A stretch of DNA of 64,000 nt from DATMER01 sp963741305 (GTDB lineage Bacteria; Acidobacteriota; Thermoanaerobaculia; Multivoradales; UBA5704). Below, one piece after another: positions 1 to 7,304 of this stretch (the first letter of the stretch is position 1; every line of letters begins with the position of its first letter). The position numbers were made by a program, and so were the translations under genes. Below the pieces are notes generated by a model. It did no database searches. It saw only the letters and a program-made list of their open reading frames with translations, and was not told where the DNA came from. The stretch covers positions 5,704,001-5,768,000 of the forward strand of contig CAVUHL010000003.1 in the NCBI GenBank assembly GCA_963741305.1. The letters are read 5' to 3'.

Positions 1-982
1 TGAAGGCCAGGGCCACCACCGCGAAAGCCTCGTTGACCTCCCAGAGGTCGATGTCGGCCGCCTTGAGCCCGGCGCGCTCGAGCACGGACTTGGCAGCTCC
101 GACCGGCGCCGTGGTGAACCATTCCGGCCGCTGGGCCAGGGACGAATGGGCCAGGATGCGGGCGATCGGCTTCTTTCCGAGCTTCTGAGCGTGGGAAGCG
201 GTGGTCAGCACCAGGGCGGCGGCGCCGTCGTTGATCTTGCTGGCGTTGCCCGCGGTGACCGTGCCGCCCTCCTTCTGGAAAGCCGGCTTGAGGGTACCGA
301 TCTTGGCAAGGTCGACCTTGAACGGCTCCTCGTCCTTGTCCACCATCACCGGATCGCCCTTCCTCTGGGGGACCGGCATGGCCACGATCTCGTCCCGGGT
401 GGCGCCGGACTCGGAGGCCTCCCGCGCCCGCCGGTAGCTCTCCAGCGAATAGGCGTCCTGCGCCTCGCGCCCGATCTTGTACTCGGAAGCACAAAGCTCG
501 GCGCAGTTCCCCATGTGAATGTCGTTGTAAGGGTCCCAGAGGCCGTCGTGGATCGTGGAGTCGATGAGCTTGCCGTGCCCGAGGCGGAGGCCGTCGCGCA
601 CGCCCATGGCGAGGTAAGGCGCCTGGCTCATGCTCTCCATGCCGCCGGCTGCGACGACCTGGAAGTCGCCGCAGCGCAGGTCGTTGGCCGCGATCATGAC
701 GGCCCGCATGGCAGAGCCGCAGACCTTGTTCAGGGTGAGCGCCCCGGTCGAGGGGAGGCATCCGGCACCGAGGGTGGCCTGCCGGGCCGGGGCCTGGCCC
801 TGGCCGGCGGTGAGCACGCACCCCAGGTTGACCTGCTCGATGTCCTCGGGCTTCAGGTCCGCCCGCTCGATGGCAGCAGAAAGCGCACGGGCGCCGAGCG
901 CATGCGCGGGAAAGCCGGCCAGAGCGCCCTGGAAAACTCCAATGGGCGTGCGGGCAGCGCTGAGAATGACGATGTCGTCCAT
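1..982 (-). CDS. Thiolase (acetyl-CoA acetyltransferase family), C-terminus outside window
   Basis: Reading on the minus strand from an ATG at 982, the translation starts MDDIVILSAARTPIG and stays open to the window edge (about 327 residues). The thiolase nucleophile region NKVCGSAMRAV places the acyl-accepting Cys at residue 88, and the window ends within the WEVNEAFAVVALAF region, so the second half of the active site is cut off. An AGGAGA ribosome binding site lies about 9 nt upstream of the ATG. Family role: condensation or thiolytic cleavage of acyl-CoA (acetoacetyl-CoA or beta-oxidation). The exact substrate cannot be assigned from the sequence. Confidence 0.93.
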   Translation of the reverse strand, partial: MDDIVILSAARTPIGVFQGALAGFPAHALGARALSAAIERADLKPEDIEQVNLGCVLTAGQGQAPARQATLGAGCLPSTGALTLNKVCGSAMRAVMIAANDLRCGDFQVVAAGGMESMSQAPYLAMGVRDGLRLGHGKLIDSTIHDGLWDPYNDIHMGNCAELCASEYKIGREAQDAYSLESYRRAREASESGATRDEIVAMPVPQRKGDPVMVDKDEEPFKVDLAKIGTLKPAFQKEGGTVTAGNASKINDGAAALVLTTASHAQKLGKKPIARILAHSSLAQRPEWFTTAPVGAAKSVLERAGLKAADIDLWEVNEAFAVVALAF

Positions 983-1069
983 GGTATCGGTATCTCCTGC
1001 TTGATGGAGCGGAAGCTGTCCGCCGGTGAGCAGACAAAGGCGGGCGGGATGCTAGCACAGAGCTGCTCC

Positions 1070-1333
1070 CTAGCCTTCGTAGTGCCCGCCGATCGCGATC
1101 ACATAGAGGTTGTCGCCGTCGAAACGGTAGATGAGCCGGTCGGCATGGGAGAGCCGGCGCGACCAGAGACCTTGGAGGCCGTACTTCAGAGGCTCGGGCT
1201 TGCCAGTCCCAGTTGCGGGATCTCCCCGCTGCATCTCCCGGAGCTGGCGGCAGAGGACCCGGTGCATCGCAGCGTCTCGCCGCAGATCCTCATAGCGCTC
1301 CCAGGTATCGCCTTCAAAGACGATCGAGCGCAT
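1070..1333 (-). CDS. yoeB: YoeB/Txe-family mRNA interferase toxin
   Basis: 87 residues, the normal length for YoeB. The signature GKPEPLK..L.G.WSRR....RLIYR is complete. By comparison with E. coli YoeB the catalytic residues are present: Glu47 in GKPEPLK, Arg66 in ADRLIY and His84 in the C-terminal GGHYEG. It is therefore probably an intact ribosome-dependent endoribonuclease. It lies downstream of, and overlaps by 20 bp, the YefM-like antitoxin gene, the standard order in this TA type, so the two should be co-transcribed and translationally linked. Confidence 0.93.
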   Translation of the reverse strand: MRSIVFEGDTWERYEDLRRDAAMHRVLCRQLREMQRGDPATGTGKPEPLKYGLQGLWSRRLSHADRLIYRFDGDNLYVIAIGGHYEG

Positions 1334-1586
1334 CCAGCTCCTCCGGGGAGGGACGATAGCCCGTTCCTTCCCGATGGGTCTTCAGCGAGCGCTCGATCTG
1401 CTCCATGAGCGATTTGTTCTGAAGCACGTACAGCGTCTCCTGCTCCCTCTCCCAGTCCTGGGCGCTGACAACGACGAAATCCTGGCCTCCCCGCCGCTTG
1501 ACGCGGAGAGGAACGTGGTCCTCCACCACCTTCTCCACGGCATCTCGAAGATGGCTTCGGAAATCATGGACAGACATCTCTCTCAT
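1314..1586 (-). CDS. yefM: YefM/Phd-family antitoxin
   Basis: 90 residues starting MREMSVHDFRSHL. The N-terminal half has the Phd/YefM fold pattern (SVHDFRSHLRDAVEKVVEDHVPLRVKR, then an FVVVSAQDWE strand-helix) that binds DNA. The C-terminal half (ETLYVLQNKSLMEQIERSL) is the toxin-binding helix seen in YefM. It is the first gene of the pair and overlaps yoeB by 20 bp. YefM proteins repress their own operon by binding palindromes with TGTACA-like cores; a GTACC/GGTAC palindrome sits just upstream. Confidence 0.92.
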   Translation of the reverse strand: MREMSVHDFRSHLRDAVEKVVEDHVPLRVKRRGGQDFVVVSAQDWEREQETLYVLQNKSLMEQIERSLKTHREGTGYRPSPEELDALDRL

Positions 1587-1596
1587 GGGGCGAAGT

Positions 1597-1613
1597 GTAC
1601 CAGAAACCGGTAC
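1597..1613. promoter_or_regulatory. Candidate operator of the yefM-yoeB pair
   Basis: Inverted repeat GTACC-N7-GGTAC lies 11 bp upstream of the yefM start. YefM-family proteins bind short palindromes with a GTAC core at this position. The match is by eye only. Confidence 0.5.
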
Positions 1614-1678
1614 GGCCGAGAGTGCCTATGCCTGAGATCCGGTTGACTTGAGCTGCAGAGCCGTAAATACTGCCCACT

Positions 1679-1990
1679 GTGAAGACGACCTTCGATCTGC
1701 CCGACCCGCTGCTCCGGAAAGCCAAGGCGCTTGCCGCTCAACAGGGACGCCCTCTGCGCGACCTCGTCGCCGAGGCTCTTGGCGAGAAGGTGGAGCACAC
1801 GGCCGGTGCGGCAAAGGCCAGCGAAGGGCGGCGGCAGGCCTGGGAACATTGGAGGTCCCGACTCAAGCAGCTCCCGGACGGGAGCTGGTTCAACCCCGAC
1901 GGTATTGAGGACGAGTCGTTCTTCCAAGCCCTCGACGAGATTCGTAAAGAGTCTTGGACGTCCCGAGATCCCTTCGGCACTGACGCCTGA
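1679..1990 (+). CDS. vapB: VapB-like ribbon-helix-helix antitoxin
   Basis: 103 residues from a GTG at 1679 (VKTTFDLPDPLLRKAKALAA). The N-terminal TTFDLPDPLLRKAKALAAQQ is a typical ribbon-helix-helix DNA-binding start, and the rest (WEHWRSRLKQLPDGSWFNPDGIEDE) is the acidic and aromatic tail that would occupy the toxin. The stop codon TGA is followed at once by the ATG of the PIN-domain gene, so the two form a toxin-antitoxin operon. No ATG in this frame explains the conserved N-terminus better than the GTG. Confidence 0.88.
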   Translation: MKTTFDLPDPLLRKAKALAAQQGRPLRDLVAEALGEKVEHTAGAAKASEGRRQAWEHWRSRLKQLPDGSWFNPDGIEDESFFQALDEIRKESWTSRDPFGTDA

Positions 1991-2401
1991 ATGTTTCTCG
2001 TCGATACCAACGTCGTTTCCGAGCTCATCCGCCCGCGACCGAATCTGCCATTGGTCCGGCGCCTGCTCTCGACCGATCCAGCGGTTCTCTTCGCTTCCGA
2101 GATCACACGCTATGAGCTGCGCTTCGGCGCCGCGATCCATCCCAGACCGGGCGAAGTCTGGAGCAAGGTGGAACGCGAGATCCTGCCCCTTCCGATCTGG
2201 CTCTCAATCGACGAAAGAGTGTCGCTCGCCACTGCCGACCTTCAAGCCTTGCTGCGCAAGAGCGGCAAGTCGATCGAGATGCCCGACACCATCCTCGCCG
2301 CGACAGCATCAGTGCATGACCTCGTGCTCGTGACCCGGAACGTTCGCCACTTCCAGAACGTCCCCGGCCTCGCAGTGGAAAACTGGTTTTCCGAGGAGTA
2401 G
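1991..2401 (+). CDS. vapC: VapC-family PIN-domain ribonuclease toxin
   Basis: 136 residues, a full-length PIN domain. Metal-binding acidic residues are visible: Asp5 in MFLVDTNVVSEL, Glu42 in ITRYELRFG, Asp99 in MPDTILAATA, then Asn117 in the TRNVRHF motif near the C-terminus. All PIN landmarks are present, so it is probably an active RNase (VapC toxins cleave initiator tRNA or rRNA loops; the target here is unknown). It follows vapB with no spacing. Confidence 0.92.
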   Translation: MFLVDTNVVSELIRPRPNLPLVRRLLSTDPAVLFASEITRYELRFGAAIHPRPGEVWSKVEREILPLPIWLSIDERVSLATADLQALLRKSGKSIEMPDTILAATASVHDLVLVTRNVRHFQNVPGLAVENWFSEE

Positions 2402-2410
2402 CTCGCTGAC

Positions 2411-2866
2411 ATGAACCTCCCCCATCGCGTTGCCCTCGGGCTGCTCTGTCTTATGCTCGCCGCTTGCGGGACTCTCGCTCCTGCCGTCCCTGCCGACGAG
2501 GCGGCCGTTCTCCAGACCATCCGCGACGCATGCAATGCCTTCCTCGACGGAGATGCCGACCGGATCGCCGAGCTCCTCACGGAGGACTTCACCTTGACCG
2601 ATTCAAGCGGCGTAGTGACCACGCGTGCCGACGACATCGAGCATGCGAGGAAGGGGACTATCCGCTACGAGGTCTTCGAGAACCACGACATGAAGGTGCG
2701 CCTCCACGGTGATGCCGCGCTGATCACCGGACGCACCACGGTCAAGGGCACCGCAGGCGACACCCCCTTTGCCGCCGAGTTCCAGTTCACCGACACTCTC
2801 GTACGGCAAGATGGGCGCTGGCGCGTCGCCGCCAGCCATGTGTCGCGCGTCAGCGACTCCGAATAA
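2411..2866 (+). CDS. Lipoprotein with NTF2-like (DUF4440/SnoaL-type) domain
   Basis: 151 residues. A short basic N-terminus and hydrophobic stretch end in the lipobox LAAC (Cys19), so it should be lipidated and exported. Residues about 30-145 follow the DUF4440 pattern: EAAVLQTIRDACNAFLDGDADRIAELLTEDFTLTD, then strands ending DTLVRQDGRWRVAASHVSRV. This cone-shaped fold binds or isomerises small ligands; no specific reaction can be assigned. Its 3' end is partly duplicated at 3761-3838. Confidence 0.82.
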   Translation: MNLPHRVALGLLCLMLAACGTLAPAVPADEAAVLQTIRDACNAFLDGDADRIAELLTEDFTLTDSSGVVTTRADDIEHARKGTIRYEVFENHDMKVRLHGDAALITGRTTVKGTAGDTPFAAEFQFTDTLVRQDGRWRVAASHVSRVSDSE

Positions 2867-2922
2867 ACCGTCCCGCAGCCTCCGGGTCCTTCTATACTCA
2901 GGACCAAACTGGAGGGTGGACC

Positions 2923-3759
2923 ATGCGGTGTGCGACGACTCTCTTCCTCTGCGGGCTTCTGGCGGGCTCAGCCCTCTCAGGCCAACAGCCCGGCGTCCCC
3001 ATCCTGTCACCGCCTCCTCCCGAGGCTGCCTGTCCGAGCGCGCCCATCGCCTGCGGCGGCTCTGTTACCGGATCGATCGAGGAGACGGACTGCAAGATCG
3101 CGAACGGGTCGTTTGCCGATGTCTATGCGCTGAAACTTCCGGTCAAGAGCTTCGTGACCCTTGATCTGGCCTCGGCGGACTTCGACAGTTTCCTGAGCGT
3201 CCGCAACGAGAAGGCCATGAAAGAGATCCCCGCGCTTGGCAACGCCCCGCTGCAGATCCTCATGAGGGAGGACGACAACAGCGGCGGCGGCAAGAGCGCG
3301 CGGGTGGAGGCCGGCTCCGAGAGGCCGGATACCTGGTACGTCATGGCACGGGGCAAGAAAGGCCGCTCCCGCGGGTCCTACACCCTGACCGTGAAGTGCG
3401 AAGACCTGACGTGCGAGCCGGGCCGGAATGCCACCTGCCTGACCCGGATGCGGTTCCGGGTCATGGTCCACTACACGGACCTTCTAGACTTCGGGTTCGG
3501 CGCTTCCGGCGACAAGGAGAAAGCCATTTTTGACTGGTCTGGGCCCCCCGCCACGGCTCCTCATGGCACTGCCGAGGTGTCCGTGACCGATCACTGCGCC
3601 GAGGACGGTCATTTCTGGGTTGCCGCCAGCGCTGCCGTCCAGCGTCCCATCCGCATCTCGGTGACCGATACCAGGACGGGCGTTGAAAAGGTCTACGAGA
3701 GCAAGGCGGGCGAGGCATTCCAGCCCTTCGAGGACCGGCAGACTTTTCCCTGCCGGTAG
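2923..3759 (+). CDS. Secreted protein of unknown function with PPC-like beta domain
   Basis: 278 residues. Signal peptide at about 1-20 (CATTLFLCGLLAGSALSGQ). Residues about 45-160 (GSVTGSIEETDCKIANGSFADVYALKLP...SRGSYTLTVKC) resemble bacterial pre-peptidase C-terminal (PPC) beta domains, which cap secreted enzymes. Residues 170-278 (RFRVMVHYTDLLDFGFGASGDKEKAIFDWSG..) form a second unrecognised beta-rich domain with paired Cys residues. No catalytic motif is visible. Good start context: GGAGGGTGG lies just upstream of the ATG. Confidence 0.72.
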   Translation: MRCATTLFLCGLLAGSALSGQQPGVPILSPPPPEAACPSAPIACGGSVTGSIEETDCKIANGSFADVYALKLPVKSFVTLDLASADFDSFLSVRNEKAMKEIPALGNAPLQILMREDDNSGGGKSARVEAGSERPDTWYVMARGKKGRSRGSYTLTVKCEDLTCEPGRNATCLTRMRFRVMVHYTDLLDFGFGASGDKEKAIFDWSGPPATAPHGTAEVSVTDHCAEDGHFWVAASAAVQRPIRISVTDTRTGVEKVYESKAGEAFQPFEDRQTFPCR

Positions 3760-3760
3760 G

Positions 3761-3838
3761 GCGCACCCTTTGCCGGCGAGTTCCGTACGGCAAAATGGGC
3801 GCTGGCGCGTTGCAGCCAGCCATGTGTCGCGCGTAAGC
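3761..3838 (+). pseudogene. Decayed copy of the 3' end of the NTF2-like lipoprotein gene
   Basis: The stretch from GCGCACCCTTTGCC to GTGTCGCGCG matches bases about 2758-2851 of the DUF4440 gene almost base for base, apart from a 17-nt internal deletion and a few substitutions. The deletion breaks the reading frame and no start is present, so it is non-coding. It begins right after the stop codon of the secreted-protein gene, so that gene is bracketed by a full gene and a gene remnant. Confidence 0.85.
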
Positions 3839-3921
3839 CTGACCTCGACAGGAAGGCCCGGGCTGCCGCCGTCACTCCTCGATGTCTTGCGGCTCAAGAA
3901 GAAAGACATCCCCTTGACGGA

Positions 3922-4176
3922 TTACCACTGACCTTCGACTCGCTTACGCTGGATACTCCGCATCCCCGCCAAGCGCTCTTTCTCGGCGGGGTCCGGTTCG
4001 CCTTCGAGAGCACTGTTGATGGCATCGAGAAGCCTTCGGCTCTCGTGCTTCTTGAGAAAGTCGTCCAGCGCGCGAGCGATTAACTGGCTACGCGACAGAT
4101 GGAGCTGGCGGGCCAGGGCATCGGTGCGCTCGAACAAAGATTCCTGGATCGAGATTGCCGTCTTCACGATAGCCAT
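3922..4176 (-). CDS. MazE/CopG-like ribbon-helix-helix antitoxin, apparently orphan
   Basis: 84 residues: MAIVKTAISIQESLFERTDALARQLHLSRSQLIARALDDFLKKH is a classic ribbon-helix-helix antitoxin N-terminus, followed by a charged tail (DPAEKERLAGMRSIQRKRVEGQW). In MazEF loci the toxin gene overlaps or follows the antitoxin stop. Here the downstream side (below 3922) holds only about 80 bp before the pseudogene fragment, with no toxin frame. It is therefore an orphan antitoxin or a pure repressor. Confidence 0.8.
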   Translation of the reverse strand: MAIVKTAISIQESLFERTDALARQLHLSRSQLIARALDDFLKKHESRRLLDAINSALEGEPDPAEKERLAGMRSIQRKRVEGQW

Positions 4177-4329
4177 GGGCGCAGTATAAATTCAGGTCAT
4201 ACCAACTTCAATACCGCCATCGGCCGGGTCCCACTCCCAGCAACATCACTTGAAATGCTTCGGGCCGATCGGCCATTCATAAACGTGTTGCTCAAGCTGT
4301 TGCCAAACATCTACCCAAGGAGGTCATTC

Positions 4330-4923
4330 ATGAAGGTAGCAAAGGGGTTGCTGCGTAGCGCCCTGGTCCTGGCTGCTGTTGCGAGCGTGGTCGCGCCGGT
4401 CGGCGCGACCACGCTGATCCGCCAGGGTCTTGACGAGCTCGTAGCGGCAAACCGCGCGATCGTCGTCGGCGAAGTGGTGGAAGTGAGCTCGTACTGGAAT
4501 GAGGGACACACTTTCATCCTCACCGACGTGCGGATCGCGATGCACGATGTCCTCAAGGGCGATGTGCGCGACCGGGAGCTCACGGTCACGCTCATGGGCG
4601 GCGAGGTCGGGGACCTGACCACACTGATCGTGGGCGGAGCCGAGCTGATCCAGGGCAACTCGTACGTCCTGTTCCTCAATGAGGAGAAGCTGCCCGGCGT
4701 CGAGCGCGCGCTCACCGTGCGCGATCTCTCCCAAGGCGTATTCGACGTCCGGATGGGCCGGGACGGCCTGCGCGCCGTCAGTCAGGCCAACGGCCATCCG
4801 CTGCTTCCCGGTCGCGGGGGTTACAGCGAGGCTCCGGGCGGCGTTGAGGGGCTGCCCCTCAACAGCATGATGCGATCGATCCGTGAGATCGCCGCCCGCC
4901 AGCGCCGCCAGGAGGTGCAGTGA
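4330..4923 (+). CDS. Secreted protein of unknown function paired with a matrixin protease
   Basis: 197 residues. The ATG at 4330 is chosen because AAGGAGG stands at 4317-4323 and a clear signal peptide follows (LLRSALVLAAVASVVAPVGATT). The mature part (residues about 28-140) is beta-strand rich: AIVVGEVVEVSSYWNEGHTFILTDVRIAMHDVLKG..TVTLMGGEVGD. I do not recognise a named domain. Its stop overlaps the start of the metalloprotease gene (TGATGA), so the two are translationally coupled; a role as inhibitor, chaperone or substrate partner is inferred from this only. Confidence 0.75.
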   Translation: MKVAKGLLRSALVLAAVASVVAPVGATTLIRQGLDELVAANRAIVVGEVVEVSSYWNEGHTFILTDVRIAMHDVLKGDVRDRELTVTLMGGEVGDLTTLIVGGAELIQGNSYVLFLNEEKLPGVERALTVRDLSQGVFDVRMGRDGLRAVSQANGHPLLPGRGGYSEAPGGVEGLPLNSMMRSIREIAARQRRQEVQ

Positions 4924-5663
4924 TGAACCGTGCCCGCCATATTGCCGCCTTCGCTCTGGCCGCGGCCGGACTGCTCGCCTCGGCGGCACCGTCCCATGCC
5001 TATCGCATGATCCAGGTCTCCACCACCGGCCGGCTTACCGCCGGCAGCCAGGTGACCTGCAACGATGCCGGCGGATTCGTCCACTGGGGCAGCCGCGCCA
5101 TTCTCTGGTACCACAACACCGCGAACCAGGGCTCGGGCAAGGACACGGCCCTGAAGAACGCCATGGACTCCTGGACCAACGTGACCAGCGCCAACCATGG
5201 GCTGACCTACGTCATGTCCTCGGCGAACGGCTGGGCTACGGACGGTGTCAACACTCTCCTCTGGGCTTCGGGCAACGGCTGCACGGGAAGCTGCCTCGCG
5301 CTCACCGCCCTCGTCGTGCAGACGGGCCAAGTAGTCGTCGAAAGCGATATCACCTTCAACAACAACGTCACTTGGAACACCGGCGGCACGGACTACGACA
5401 CGGAGGCCATTGCCGCCCATGAGTTCGGCCACGCACTCGGCATCCACCACACCGAGCTGACCTCCACGCCGTATTCGACCATGCGCACCCAGTACTTTGG
5501 CAACACCGGCCGCAGCCTGGAGTCGGACGACCAGTCCGCCCTCCAGTGCTCCGAGACCAAGTATCCCCCCGCCTGCGTCGGCTCCCTCGGACTCTGCGGG
5601 AAGAATTCCGATTGCTGCTCCGGCGCTTGCTTCTACAAGAGCCTGCCGCAGAAGTGCCTCTGA
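4923..5663 (+). CDS. Secreted matrixin-type zinc metalloprotease with C-terminal Cys-knot-like tail
   Basis: 246 residues. ATG at 4923 with AGGAGGT 6 nt upstream. Signal peptide about 1-26 (cleavage near SHA-YR). The metzincin motif HEFGHALGIHH gives zinc ligands His166, His170 and His176 with catalytic Glu167, and Met187 in STMRT fits the Met-turn. The last 30 residues hold six cysteines (218, 225, 231, 232, 236, 245) spaced C-x6-C-x5-CC-x3-C-x8-C, the inhibitor-cystine-knot pattern. Likely an extracellular peptidase whose tail may bind substrate or stabilise it. Coupled to the preceding gene by a TGATGA overlap. Confidence 0.88.
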   Translation: MNRARHIAAFALAAAGLLASAAPSHAYRMIQVSTTGRLTAGSQVTCNDAGGFVHWGSRAILWYHNTANQGSGKDTALKNAMDSWTNVTSANHGLTYVMSSANGWATDGVNTLLWASGNGCTGSCLALTALVVQTGQVVVESDITFNNNVTWNTGGTDYDTEAIAAHEFGHALGIHHTELTSTPYSTMRTQYFGNTGRSLESDDQSALQCSETKYPPACVGSLGLCGKNSDCCSGACFYKSLPQKCL

Positions 5664-5685
5664 GCTTCCGCATCTTGTAAGCCCA

Positions 5686-5710
5686 CTGGGGGAGATCCGG
5701 TCTCCCCCAG
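5686..5710 (+). terminator. Hairpin terminator after the matrixin gene
   Basis: Perfect 10-bp stem CTGGGGGAGA / TCTCCCCCAG with a 5-nt loop, 22 bp after the protease stop. No long T-tract follows, so termination strength is uncertain. Confidence 0.6.
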
Positions 5711-5718
5711 CAGCACCC

Positions 5719-5747
5719 TTGCACTGACCGACCGGTCGTGCTATTTT
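5719..5747 (+). promoter_or_regulatory. Promoter with TetR-type operator in the spacer
   Basis: TTGCAC (5719-5724), a 17-nt spacer, then TATTTT (5742-5747) form a sigma70-like promoter. The spacer holds the palindrome CGACCGGTCG (5729-5738) in the context TGACCGACCGGTC, a common TetR-family operator sequence. A protein bound here would block RNA polymerase, so autorepression by the adjacent TetR regulator is expected. The predicted transcription start falls on or next to the ATG at 5754. Confidence 0.7.
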
Positions 5748-5753
5748 CATGGC

Positions 5754-6344
5754 ATGGCGAAAGGCGAGGCCACCCGAGAGGCCATTCTGGACAAGGCGCT
5801 GTCGATGGCAACCCGGACGGGGCTGGAGGGCCTCACGATGGGCAGCCTCGCCAAGGAAGTGAACCTCTCCAAGAGCGGGCTCTTCGCCCATTTCCAATCC
5901 AAGGAGCAGCTCCAGCTCGACGTGCTCGAGACGGCGGTGGCCCGCTTCATCGACATGGTCGTGACCCCGGCCCTGCGCGAACAGCGCGGCGAGCCCAGGG
6001 TGCGGGCGATGTTCGACCGCTGGCTGGAGTGGGAGGACGCCCCCTTCCTGCCGGGCGGCTGCCCCTTCGTCGCCATGGCGAGCGAGCTCGACGACCGGCC
6101 GGGCCCGATCCGCGAGCGGCTCGTGGGCTATCAGCGCGACTGGCTGCAGTCGCTCGCCACGGCTGCCCGCATCGCCGTGGATGAGAAACACTTCCGGGGT
6201 GATCTCGACCCGGACCAGTTCGCCTTCAACCTCTACGCCATCATCCTGTCCTACCACTACTACAGCCGGCTGTTGCGGGACCCCGAGGCCCTGACGCGGG
6301 TGCGCAACGCTTTCGACGCCCTGCTCGCTTCCAGCCGCGCTTGA
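5754..6344 (+). CDS. TetR/AcrR-family transcriptional regulator
   Basis: 196 residues. N-terminal helix-turn-helix: REAILDKALSMATRTGLEGLTMGSLAKEVNLSKSGLFAHFQSKEQL (about 7-52). The C-terminal ligand domain includes a PGGCPFVAMASELDDRPGPIRE segment typical of a TetR subfamily. A palindromic operator overlaps its own promoter, and the hydrolase gene follows after 27 bp on the same strand, so it probably controls itself and that gene. There is no Shine-Dalgarno sequence before the ATG, and promoter geometry suggests a leaderless mRNA. Confidence 0.92.
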   Translation: MAKGEATREAILDKALSMATRTGLEGLTMGSLAKEVNLSKSGLFAHFQSKEQLQLDVLETAVARFIDMVVTPALREQRGEPRVRAMFDRWLEWEDAPFLPGGCPFVAMASELDDRPGPIRERLVGYQRDWLQSLATAARIAVDEKHFRGDLDPDQFAFNLYAIILSYHYYSRLLRDPEALTRVRNAFDALLASSRA

Positions 6345-6371
6345 CCGAGACTTGAGAGAGGAGAGCTGTCC

Positions 6372-7286
6372 ATGCCGCAGAAAAGCACGATCGGTCGCAC
6401 TCTCGCCCTGCGCGGCCTGCGCGCGGGCTTTGCCACAGCCAGCGCCCTCTCTCCGAACCTCGCCGCCGCTGGCGCAAAGCATCTCTTCCTGAGCACCCGC
6501 CGCCATCCCGTGTCGGCGCGGGAGCGGGCCTACCTTCAGGATGCCGAGCGGGTGGACCTCGCGGGAGATCCCGGGCCGCTCGCCGCCTGGCTTTGGGGAA
6601 AGGAAAGGGCACCCATGGTGGCCCTGCTCCACGGTTGGGAGGGCCGGGGCTCTCAGCTCGGGGCCTTCGCGGCCCCGCTCGTCGCCGCGGGCTTCCGTGC
6701 CGTCGCTGTCGATGCCCCCGGTCACGGAGACTCGCCGGGCCGCAGCTCATCGCTCGTTGCCATCGCAGGCGCACTGCGCAGGGTTGGCGAGCGCTTCGGC
6801 CCGCTGGCCGGGGTGATCGCCCATTCGGCCGGAACGGTGGGGGCGGTCCATTCCATCTCGCATGGGCTCGCGGTGGACCGGCTCGTCTGCGTGGCACCGG
6901 GAGTCGACCTCGAAGGCTACGTGCTCCAATTCGCCAGCATGTTCGGGCTTTCGGCCGACGCGAGCCATGCCTTGAAGCTGCGCATCGAGCGGCATGTCGG
7001 GGCGACCATGCGCGAGCTCGATCCGCGGAGGGCGGCACCGAGCATGAGAACGCCGCTGCTCGTCATCCACGACCGGATGGACCGCGAGACGCCGTTCACC
7101 GACGGCGAAGCGCTCGCGCGCTCCTGGCCAGGGGCTCGGTTCATTGCCACCGAGGGGCTCGGCCATACACGCATCCTGTGGGATGAGAAGGTCGTCGCAG
7201 CAGCGACAGGCTTTCTTCGAGAAGGCCTTCACATGGCAGGGGCCGACGAAGCCGCGGGCTTGAAGGTGTCTGCAATGGCCGGATGA
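6372..7286 (+). CDS. Alpha/beta-hydrolase
   Basis: 304 residues. Alpha/beta-hydrolase landmarks in order: oxyanion strand VALLHGWEGRGSQ (about 83-95), the VDAPGHGDSPG loop, nucleophile elbow AHSAG with Ser152, acid region LLVIHDRMDRETPF, and catalytic His in GLGHTRIL. Close to the COG1073-like hydrolases often found beside TetR regulators. GAGAGGAGAGC upstream gives a good ribosome binding site. The substrate is unknown; control by the upstream TetR protein is inferred from spacing. Confidence 0.88.
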   Translation: MPQKSTIGRTLALRGLRAGFATASALSPNLAAAGAKHLFLSTRRHPVSARERAYLQDAERVDLAGDPGPLAAWLWGKERAPMVALLHGWEGRGSQLGAFAAPLVAAGFRAVAVDAPGHGDSPGRSSSLVAIAGALRRVGERFGPLAGVIAHSAGTVGAVHSISHGLAVDRLVCVAPGVDLEGYVLQFASMFGLSADASHALKLRIERHVGATMRELDPRRAAPSMRTPLLVIHDRMDRETPFTDGEALARSWPGARFIATEGLGHTRILWDEKVVAAATGFLREGLHMAGADEAAGLKVSAMAG

Positions 7287-7304
7287 ACCTCACTCCTGCT
7301 GCTG

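Noticed and set aside
4821..6725. Long minus-strand frame opposite the matrixin, TetR and hydrolase genes
   Set aside because: The plus-strand genes have intact family motifs; this frame is a shadow with biased composition.
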